From an uncultured Leptolinea sp. (lineage in GTDB: Bacteria > Chloroflexota > Anaerolineae > Anaerolineales > Anaerolineaceae): a stretch of 49,996 nucleotides of DNA. Under the pieces are notes generated by a model, which was not told where the DNA came from, did not search any database, and saw only the letters and a list, made by a program, of their open reading frames with translations. Both the position numbers and the translations under genes were made by a program. This document shows positions 25,236 to 31,698 of this stretch, in pieces; within the stretch, counting starts at the first letter, position 1, and each line of letters starts with the position of its first letter. The stretch lies in contig CAIKMQ010000004.1 of NCBI GenBank assembly GCA_903828565.1, positions 1 to 49,996 on the forward strand, in the 5' to 3' direction.

Positions 25236-26900
25236 TTATGTGTTTTCCTGTTCCTCTGGTTTGATCTTTCTGAAGGCATCTTTGATCGGGAGGAAGCCCA
25301 GGTTCAGCTTGAAGTTGGGATCCAACGGCTCACCGTAGTAGTCAGTCAGTTCCCGTGGCGGGGAGATCTTCTGGCTGCAAAGGGATACCACGATCATCAG
25401 CAGCATGGATGCAAAGAAGGCTACGAAGGAGCCGATGTAAACGGCATCCCAGAAGGCGCACCACCAGGCATCACTGTATACACCCAAATCAGCCGAGAAT
25501 TCACAAACGGCTGCGGTGGATTGACCGCCCAAACCGATGTTGAAGAAGAACCAGATCGCCACACCCCATGTCACGAAACCACCCACGAAGGCCGAGACGG
25601 CGCCCCAACTGTTGGCTTTCTTCCAGTACATGCCAAAAGCGAATGGCACGAACAGGCCTACCAGCAACAGTGACCATGCCATGACGGAAAGTTCGTAGAT
25701 CGTTTGCGCCCAGAGTGCGATGGAAATACCCACCACACCATTGAAGATTACCATACCGCGGGTCCACCAGAGGGCTGTCTTGCCTTCGAGCTTCTTGCCA
25801 GTGATTACCGGGATGAGGTTCTCGGTGACGGCAGACGCGCCTGCCAGCAGTGAGCTGTCTGATGTACTCATCAAGGCGGAGGTCAGGGCTGCGATGAAAA
25901 TGGCCGTCAGGATAGGAGAGAGATGATCCATTGCGGCTTTTACCAGCAGGTAGCTGGTATCTTCCATACCCGGGCTGAGTTTGTACATCATGATACCGAT
26001 CAACGGTGACATGACACCAAACACCAGATAGAGTACACCCGCGCCGTAAGAGCCGTAGACCGAGGTTGCCTGGTTACGGGCAGCCATAGAGCGCTGCATC
26101 AGGTCTTGCGTGGCAACAGAGCCTAAGCCGATCGCCATCCAGGCTGCCAGCCAGTACATCCATCCGGTCGCCCCGGTATAACCCAGGTAACCCTCGCCTG
26201 CCATCGGCAGAAGAGTGAAGGGGTTTGAAACGTAGGTAGAGCCGGCACCTGTCACCAAACCCTGCCATCCACCCACAGCGCCAAGCATGCTGATGAAGAC
26301 CAGCGTGATACCGCCGGCTGTGAAGAACATCTGCATGAAGTCCAGCAGGGTATCGGCCAGCATACCACCCATGGAAGTGTACGCGGCAACGATCGTGATG
26401 ATGACCACACTACCGATCGTAGAGTCGATCCCGAACAAGCCCTGGGCAATAGCGCCACCGGCTACGATCTGCGCGGCTGTCCATGAGAAGTAGGTCAGCA
26501 TTTGCGCGACGACCGAAAGGACGATCATGGGCTTGTTGTAGCGTCGTTCAAAGAAATCTACGACGGTCATGTATTTCGCGCGGCGCATCAACCTCACAAA
26601 GAAAATACCTGAGAGGAAAAGGCAGAAAGCTGCGCCGAACGGGTCAAAAACCACACCCTGGAAACCATAGTCATAGGCTGTTTGAGAAGCGCCCATCAAT
26701 GTTTCCGCGGCAAACCAGGTTGCCATGATCGATGCGGCTGCCATGTAGATCGGCAGCCGGTGACCGGCGACCACATAATCTTCATTGCTCTTTACGGTAG
26801 TACCTGCCCAGATGCCAACCCCCAGCCGGACAGCAAAGAAGATGACAATGAAAACTAGTACCAACCACCAGTGCTCATAAGTAGTAAGCAACCCTTCCAT
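25236..26900 (-). CDS. Sodium:solute symporter (SSS family)
   Basis: A 554-residue transporter with about 13 membrane helices. SSF features include DYVVAGHRLPIYMAAAS near the first loop, GGAIAQGLFG, AAYTSMGGMLADTLLDFMQ and ALTSALMSTSDSSLLAGAS (TM8 Na+-site region). The start is decided by the ribosome site: GGAGG abuts an ATG at 26909, leaving no spacer, but is nine bases from the ATG at 26900, which is chosen. It follows patA by about 47 bp on the same strand. Uptake of an amine or amino acid feeding PatA is a plausible inference; the substrate cannot be read from sequence. Confidence 0.88.
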   Translation of the reverse strand: MEGLLTTYEHWWLVLVFIVIFFAVRLGVGIWAGTTVKSNEDYVVAGHRLPIYMAAASIMATWFAAETLMGASQTAYDYGFQGVVFDPFGAAFCLFLSGIFFVRLMRRAKYMTVVDFFERRYNKPMIVLSVVAQMLTYFSWTAAQIVAGGAIAQGLFGIDSTIGSVVIITIVAAYTSMGGMLADTLLDFMQMFFTAGGITLVFISMLGAVGGWQGLVTGAGSTYVSNPFTLLPMAGEGYLGYTGATGWMYWLAAWMAIGLGSVATQDLMQRSMAARNQATSVYGSYGAGVLYLVFGVMSPLIGIMMYKLSPGMEDTSYLLVKAAMDHLSPILTAIFIAALTSALMSTSDSSLLAGASAVTENLIPVITGKKLEGKTALWWTRGMVIFNGVVGISIALWAQTIYELSVMAWSLLLVGLFVPFAFGMYWKKANSWGAVSAFVGGFVTWGVAIWFFFNIGLGGQSTAAVCEFSADLGVYSDAWWCAFWDAVYIGSFVAFFASMLLMIVVSLCSQKISPPRELTDYYGEPLDPNFKLNLGFLPIKDAFRKIKPEEQENT

Positions 26901-26947
26901 CTTATACATCCTCCTTCTATTTGTTTATGAGTAAAGATAATTGTCAA

Positions 26948-28306
26948 CTACAGAGTCTTGTTGACTTCTGTAAGTACTTCCTCTAATTTGGCCAGCACGG
27001 TATCCAGTTGTTCGTAGGTGATGACCAATGGCGGTTCGATGCGGATGGTGTGAGCGCTGGTAAGCGTACCGGCGACCAAGACACCCCGCTTGAAGAGTCC
27101 GCTGGCGATCTGGAACCCGATTTCAGGGCTCTTGAAATGCTGACCGATAAGCAAGCCTTTACCGCTGACATAGTCATAGATATTGGGGAACCGTTCGGCG
27201 AGTTTTTGCAGCTTGGGCATGAGGTAATCGCCCTTTTCTTTCGCCATCTTCGGGAAGTCATCGCGGATGGCCACATTGATAGCAGCAATGGCTGCCGAGC
27301 AGGCTAATGCGCCGCCGCCAGTGGTAGTGGTATGGATGAACGGGTTCGGGTCCATCATGCACTGCCAGATCTCTTCAGTAGAGCAGAAAGCAGAGATTGG
27401 CATGACGCCGCCGCCGAGGGACTTGGCAACTGCCAGGATATCAGGGACAACACCCCAGTGCTCGACGCCCCACATCTTGCCCGTGCGGCCAAGGCCGGTC
27501 TGTACTTCGTCGGCAATCAGCAAGACACCGTGTTTCTTCGTGGCTGCACGAATGCGAGGCCAGAAATCATCGGGCGGTACCACTGCGCCGGCTTCGCCCT
27601 GGATGGGCTCCATCAGCACAGCCGCAATCCCAATACCTACTGTGTCACAAATTTCCAGTTGCTTTTCAACAGCCGCAGCATCACCGTATGGAACATGGTA
27701 TACCGGCCCGCCATACATGATGCCCGGGGGAACGCGGTAATCAGCCTTACCCATCATGGAGAGGGAACCCATGGTCTTGCCGTGGAAGGCCTTGGTGGCA
27801 ACAATAAAGCCTGCCTTCTTTGTGTACATCTTGGCAAGCTTTATGGCACCTTCGATCGCTTCGGTTCCACTGGCGCAGAAGAACGAGTATTTAATATCGC
27901 CAGGGGTGATGGAAGCCATCAAATGGGCTAACACACCGCGCAGGGGATCGATCAGTTCCTGGCTCGGCATGGGTGTGCGCTGTAATTGCGCAGACACTGC
28001 CTTGACCACATCTGGGTGGCTCCAACCGTGATCCATCATACCGTATCCGCCCAGGCAGTCGATGTACTCTCTGCCTAGAACGTCCTGGAAGATGGCTCCG
28101 CGGCCAGTCCATTCGGTCGCTGCCCATCCACCCGCTTCAGTCACGGATTTCCGATATTCCAGCCAACCTTTATTGAAGTATTCTGCAAAATTCTCTTTGC
28201 ATTCATCTATAATGGCTTTGCCTTCTTCCATAGATACAGATGGCTTTTGAATGATCTCCAACCATTTCTCGGAATAAGCCAAAGCTTCCTTCAAGTTTTG
28301 CGGCAT
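26948..28306 (-). CDS. patA: Putrescine aminotransferase (class III, PLP)
   Basis: A 452-residue PLP enzyme that moves the amino group of putrescine (or a related diamine) to 2-oxoglutarate. It resembles E. coli PatA/YgjG along its length, including FLEYRKSVT-like, EFIDCLGG-like and TPGDIKYSFFCASGTEA segments. Asp266 (IADEVQTG) and the PLP lysine Lys295 (AVAKSLGGGVMPI) are present, and RVLVAGTL-like plus TIRIEPPL occur near the end. The ATG at 28306 has AGGAGG seven bases upstream; the longer frame to 28363 lacks this. Acetylornithine or 4-aminobutyrate transaminase is a less likely alternative. It is first in an operon with a sodium symporter, behind a strong promoter with a palindrome at the start site. 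Confidence 0.88.
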   Translation of the reverse strand: MPQNLKEALAYSEKWLEIIQKPSVSMEEGKAIIDECKENFAEYFNKGWLEYRKSVTEAGGWAATEWTGRGAIFQDVLGREYIDCLGGYGMMDHGWSHPDVVKAVSAQLQRTPMPSQELIDPLRGVLAHLMASITPGDIKYSFFCASGTEAIEGAIKLAKMYTKKAGFIVATKAFHGKTMGSLSMMGKADYRVPPGIMYGGPVYHVPYGDAAAVEKQLEICDTVGIGIAAVLMEPIQGEAGAVVPPDDFWPRIRAATKKHGVLLIADEVQTGLGRTGKMWGVEHWGVVPDILAVAKSLGGGVMPISAFCSTEEIWQCMMDPNPFIHTTTTGGGALACSAAIAAINVAIRDDFPKMAKEKGDYLMPKLQKLAERFPNIYDYVSGKGLLIGQHFKSPEIGFQIASGLFKRGVLVAGTLTSAHTIRIEPPLVITYEQLDTVLAKLEEVLTEVNKTL

Positions 28307-28363
28307 ATCAACGCCTCCTGGGGAAATAAATATAATCTGCGCGGTAGGTGAATGGGTATACAA

Positions 28364-28379
28364 ACGGTCGCGCGTCCGT
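28364..28379. promoter_or_regulatory. Palindrome at the predicted patA transcription start
   Basis: ACGGTCGCGCGTCCGT is self-complementary except for one symmetric base pair (14 of 16 positions). It begins eight bases downstream of the -10 box, where a repressor would occlude initiation. Confidence 0.45.
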
Positions 28380-28387
28380 ATGCTCTG

Positions 28388-28415
28388 ATTATGAAGTTTC
28401 CTGCGACAATGTCAA
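28388..28415 (-). promoter_or_regulatory. Sigma-70-type promoter of patA
   Basis: Minus-strand TTGACA, 16-bp spacer, CATAAT, giving a leader of about 75 nt before the chosen patA start. Confidence 0.8.
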
Positions 28416-28482
28416 TTAGTATCGCAAATCATTCGTCATAATCCGTCACGCTAAAAGTCATTTTAACATATTTTTAATGAAC

Positions 28483-28506
28483 AATAGCAGCCGAAAGGCT
28501 GCTATT
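28483..28506 (-). terminator. Hairpin after rnz
   Basis: A 10-bp stem (AATAGCAGCC with its complement) and a GAAA loop on the plus strand. It lies 29 bp past the rnz stop and before the patA promoter. The T-tract on the minus strand is moderate. Confidence 0.65.
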
Positions 28507-28534
28507 TTGCTGATATTCAACAGTTTATTGAAGT

Positions 28535-29452
28535 TTATTTCCGTTTTGAACTAAAAGTATCAAAATCCCTGGCAACAATGGTATTGGGGAAGATTGCCTG
28601 GGCTTCGGCCAAAACATCTTTTTCGCGGTATCTGCGGGAAATATGCGTCAATAATAGCTGACCGACTTTGCAGGTGGATGCCAGCTCAGCCGCCCGCCGC
28701 GCAGTCAGATGCGCAAATTGGCGCGCCATATCGGCTTCTTCTTCCAGGTAAGTCGCTTCGATCACCAGGGTATCGGCTCCCATACACTCTGCCACCAGGT
28801 TATCCGTGGAACCCACATCCCCTACATGAACGAACCGGGTGCCGGCTTTCATCGGCCCCAGCACTTCATCGGGCTGGATGATACGGCCGCCGGGTAAAGT
28901 GACTGCCTGCCCGCCGGCAAGATCCTTGCGCAATGGGCCGGGTTCCACGCCCAATTGCTCAGCTTTCTCCACCAAAAAGGGACGCTTACCTTTTTCTTCA
29001 AAACGGTAGCCGAAGCAATCCTGCCCGCGGTGGAAGACAGGGAATGCCGTCACTGAAAAGTCATCTTCATCTACTATAATCCCCGGCTGGATCTGAACCA
29101 GGTGGATGGGCATAGGAGCAGGTGTGTTGCGCAGAACCACCCCGTAAAGCAGGTCGTGTATACGCTCGATGGATGCCTTGCCGGCATATATGTCCAGGTA
29201 CTCTATCGCCTCCCACCGCATAAACGTGGAAAGAAGACCGGCCAACCCCAGGATGTGGTCCAGGTGACTGTGGGTGATCAGAATGCGATTCAGGTTCTTG
29301 AAGCCAATTCCGGATTGTAATATCTGGCGCTGGGTACCTTCGCCGCAATCTACGAGGAAGCGGTATTCATTGTGCTTGATCACCTGCGCGGAAAGGCCGC
29401 GGTGAACTGATGGCGCGGAGGCGGATGTCCCCAGGAAAACGATCTCGAACAA
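28535..29452 (-). CDS. rnz: Ribonuclease Z (tRNA 3' endonuclease)
   Basis: A metallo-beta-lactamase-fold enzyme of 305 residues that removes 3' trailers from tRNA precursors. The family start FLGTSASAPS and the zinc motif HSHLDH (61-66) are clear, with HVGDVG and LLTHISRRY supplying further metal ligands downstream. The length matches short-form RNase Z. The start is TTG: a stop codon four codons upstream leaves no ATG, and AAAGG lies about nine bases away. The leader just before the TTG is almost identical to that of an unlinked gene at 47282. Confidence 0.93.
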   Translation of the reverse strand: MFEIVFLGTSASAPSVHRGLSAQVIKHNEYRFLVDCGEGTQRQILQSGIGFKNLNRILITHSHLDHILGLAGLLSTFMRWEAIEYLDIYAGKASIERIHDLLYGVVLRNTPAPMPIHLVQIQPGIIVDEDDFSVTAFPVFHRGQDCFGYRFEEKGKRPFLVEKAEQLGVEPGPLRKDLAGGQAVTLPGGRIIQPDEVLGPMKAGTRFVHVGDVGSTDNLVAECMGADTLVIEATYLEEEADMARQFAHLTARRAAELASTCKVGQLLLTHISRRYREKDVLAEAQAIFPNTIVARDFDTFSSKRK

Positions 29453-29543
29453 TGGAAAGCCTTTCTAAAGCAGATTGAAGCTAATTTTACCTTATACCAG
29501 GTCAGTTTGCTGCTGTTAGGGGTGTTTGTAACAGGAAAATAAA

Positions 29544-29567
29544 AAAAGCAGGCATTTGCCTGCTTTT
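29544..29567. terminator. Terminator of the SWIM gene
   Basis: A 10-bp stem AAAAGCAGGC with its complement and an ATTT loop, T-rich on the minus strand (TTTTATTTTCC), 14 bp after the SWIM gene. Confidence 0.85.
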
Positions 29568-29581
29568 GGGGCAGTGTCTTT

Positions 29582-29824
29582 TTACTCCAATGCCTGTTCA
29601 GGCACCAGGCCTTCCAGAATAATCTCCAGCGCCATGGTATGGCTGCAGCGCGAGCGGGTCTGAAAGAAATCGCAGTCGCATTTCCAGGAGCCATCCTTGA
29701 AATCGACCACATGATCATTATTCTCGCCCTCGAAGGTAACGGTCAAGCTATTCACATGAATCCGTTTCCGTTCCTCGGCATATCTTTTTGCCTTATCGAT
29801 CTTACCGATCATTCCATAGTCCAT
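29582..29824 (-). CDS. Small SWIM zinc-finger protein
   Basis: An 80-residue protein whose second half is a SWIM domain: Cys49-x-Cys51 (WKCDCDF) and Cys60-x-His62 (RCSHTMALE) form the CxC...CxH zinc site. SWIM domains bind DNA or protein in helicase-, transposase- and recombination-linked proteins; here the domain stands nearly alone. The N-terminus is basic and helical (KIDKAKRYAEERKRIHV). It lies between two hairpins, so it is probably transcribed by itself. The function is not predictable. Confidence 0.8.
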   Translation of the reverse strand: MDYGMIGKIDKAKRYAEERKRIHVNSLTVTFEGENNDHVVDFKDGSWKCDCDFFQTRSRCSHTMALEIILEGLVPEQALE

Positions 29825-29853
29825 TAGGCGCTCCTTGGTTAATATTGAAAAAA

Positions 29854-29883
29854 AGCAGCATGCGAATCTGTTCGCATGCTGCT
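29854..29883 (-). terminator. Terminator downstream of the V4R gene
   Basis: A perfect 13-bp stem AGCAGCATGCGAA with its complement and a 4-nt loop, followed on the minus strand by seven T residues. Confidence 0.9.
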
Positions 29884-29989
29884 AAATGCCTGACACCGTA
29901 TGTTCAACCAATCCTCGCATAGTGTGTACCGTAACCTATTTCACAGTATAGTGTATTCTGAGTGTCAAGTCAAATGACAACTGGTGTTC

Positions 29990-30562
29990 CTAATCCAAGG
30001 GGTTCGTATGAATAGTAAAAGTGCAGGTTGTATTCCCGGCAGCCCGGCAACTGGTTTCTTCCACCAGGTAATTTCGCCCTCCCCCGCACCAGGACATGAA
30101 TTCTTTCATGAAACCAACCAGGATAGGACAGGGCAGCGGGTACGGCTGCTGTGGATCATAGGAGCCTGGCAGAATCAACTGAATCCGCGCTGCCTGCTCT
30201 TTGATCTGGACATCCACTCCGGTCAACCGCGTGTATTCAGCACAGATAAGCCGTAATCCGATGATCGCTTTCTTCCGGAAAGGTTGATAGAGCACTTCCG
30301 GTATAAAGAAACCCAACGGTTCTGCGGCATTACGCAAGAATCCGCGGAATAAAGCCTGGCCGATCCGATCTTCGAGACCACGGCATGCGAGGCTGCCAGC
30401 AACTTTTTCAAGCGCAAGGTGTGATCCGGCAAGATCCAACGGTACTCCCGATTTTACTGAAACACCAGTGAAGTCGCGCGGACCGAGAATCTCCAAGATA
30501 GCCTGAACGGCCAAGTCCAACCAGTTGATCTCAAATGGAGTATTGCTGATAGAGAGTTCGAT
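29990..30562 (-). CDS. V4R-domain protein (BchJ-like), start non-canonical
   Basis: A soluble protein with a C-terminal 4-vinyl-reductase (V4R) domain. The last 40 residues, SWCGGGRNYLVEETSCRAAG followed by NTTCTFTI, carry the usual pattern of a small-molecule-binding V4R fold, and the N-terminal LAVQAILEILGPRDF helix suits related Chloroflexota proteins. The latest standard start is a TTG at 30520 (176 residues) with only GAG nine bases before it. The frame stays open and protein-like up to an ATC at 30562, which has GGAG eight bases upstream and TATAAT at the correct distance above, so I favour translation from near there (190 residues). It could be an odd start or a base error. The ligand is unknown. 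Confidence 0.65.
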   Translation of the reverse strand: MELSISNTPFEINWLDLAVQAILEILGPRDFTGVSVKSGVPLDLAGSHLALEKVAGSLACRGLEDRIGQALFRGFLRNAAEPLGFFIPEVLYQPFRKKAIIGLRLICAEYTRLTGVDVQIKEQAARIQLILPGSYDPQQPYPLPCPILVGFMKEFMSWCGGGRNYLVEETSCRAAGNTTCTFTIHTNPLD

Positions 30563-30588
30563 GGTTAATTCTCCGGTATTTTTTGCCT

Positions 30589-30594
30589 ATTATA
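30589..30594 (-). promoter_or_regulatory. -10 box of the V4R gene
   Basis: Minus-strand TATAAT, predicting a leader of about 20 nt before the GGAG-supported ATC codon. The -35 is weak. Confidence 0.45.
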
Positions 30595-30685
30595 CTTGTA
30601 TCGTACAACTTTCTCTTTACCAGGTAAATACGCAGGATGTTGATGTTCTCGCAACAGGCAGAAGCTGAGTCTGGCTTGCCCCCTC

Positions 30686-30694
30686 TGGTATAAT
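30686..30694 (+). promoter_or_regulatory. Extended -10 promoter giving a leaderless mRNA
   Basis: TGGTATAAT is an extended -10 (TGN-TATAAT) placed six bases before the ATG of the LysM gene, so initiation at the usual distance coincides with the A of ATG. No Shine-Dalgarno is present. Confidence 0.6.
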
Positions 30695-30700
30695 CTTTCT

Positions 30701-31627
30701 ATGCGCAGCGATCGTCTTCTGGTGCCGCTTCTGCTAACCATCCTGTGGTTTACATCCGGCTGCACACAACCATCCGAGACCGCACTGGTTTCCTCCTCCC
30801 GATTGACACCTTATCTGCCATCTCCCTCATCCACCGCACCCATAGCGGTGAACACCTCCACTCCAGCAGTTATTCTTAACCCGACAGCCACACCAATCAT
30901 ACATATCATCCAACCAGATGAACTCGTTTCATCCATCGCGCTGAGATACGGCGTCACACTGGCACAGATCCAGGCTGCCAACCCGGGGTTGGATCTGAAT
31001 TTCCCCGGTGAGAACACCCCCCTGATCATCCCTGCACCGCAATCCACGCCTGGTGCCCTCGCTCAGCCAACACCTGCTCCCCTGGCCATCATCAACCCGA
31101 CCTGCTATTCAGTTGCGGATGGCGCCGCGCTCTGCCTGGCGCTGGCAACTAATGCCAATTCCTTCCCGGTAAGCTATATCACTGGCGAGTTCATCGTCCA
31201 GACGGACGACGAACAAATCGTTCGATCTTTTTCAGCCCTTTTGGACACATTGCCTGCCGGCGCATCCCTCCCTATCTACGCATATTTCCCGGCTCCCTTC
31301 CCTTATCCGTTTAGTGTATCGGTCGTTATCCATTCAGCCTTCGGGAACACCGATCACACTGACCCTGGATTGACAGCCATCATCGACCAGGTCGATATCT
31401 CTTCAGATGGAATCGGTGCCCGCGTGACAGGAAAGATCACATCGACCACCAGCCTGCCATCCCGCATCGCTCTTGTCGCAGCCGCTTATTCCGCGGATGA
31501 TCCCGCCGGTATCCGCCGGATCGAACTGACACCAACCAGCGGAATAACTGAGGCGCCTTTCACCATCTGGATCTATAGTGCCGGACCCGCGCTCGACAGG
31601 GTGGAGGTTTTTACAGAACCATTTTAA
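30701..31627 (+). CDS. LysM-domain lipoprotein
   Basis: A 308-residue secreted protein. The lipoprotein signal ends in the lipobox FTSGC (lipidated Cys21) and is followed by a Ser/Thr/Pro-rich linker. A LysM domain (about 67-111: IQPDELVSSIALRYGVTLAQ...ANPGL...PLIIP) would bind peptidoglycan or related glycans. The C-terminal 170 residues look like beta-sandwich material (LALATNANSFPVSYITGEF onward), family not recognised. No catalytic residues are evident, so it is probably a cell-wall-binding envelope protein. It is expressed from an apparent leaderless promoter, divergent from the V4R gene and convergent with the S41-like gene. Confidence 0.85.
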   Translation: MRSDRLLVPLLLTILWFTSGCTQPSETALVSSSRLTPYLPSPSSTAPIAVNTSTPAVILNPTATPIIHIIQPDELVSSIALRYGVTLAQIQAANPGLDLNFPGENTPLIIPAPQSTPGALAQPTPAPLAIINPTCYSVADGAALCLALATNANSFPVSYITGEFIVQTDDEQIVRSFSALLDTLPAGASLPIYAYFPAPFPYPFSVSVVIHSAFGNTDHTDPGLTAIIDQVDISSDGIGARVTGKITSTTSLPSRIALVAAAYSADDPAGIRRIELTPTSGITEAPFTIWIYSAGPALDRVEVFTEPF

Positions 31628-31648
31628 TAAACTCACCAATAAAAATAC

Positions 31649-31678
31649 AGATCCCGGAAGAGGAATCTCCCGGGATCT
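31649..31678 (-). terminator. Terminator between the LysM and S41-like genes
   Basis: AGATCCCGG pairs with CCGGGATCT around a 12-nt loop. The T-rich run (GTATTTTTATT) is on the minus strand, so it mainly serves the S41-like gene. Confidence 0.75.
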
Positions 31679-31698
31679 ATTGGTTGTGTATCTCTTGC

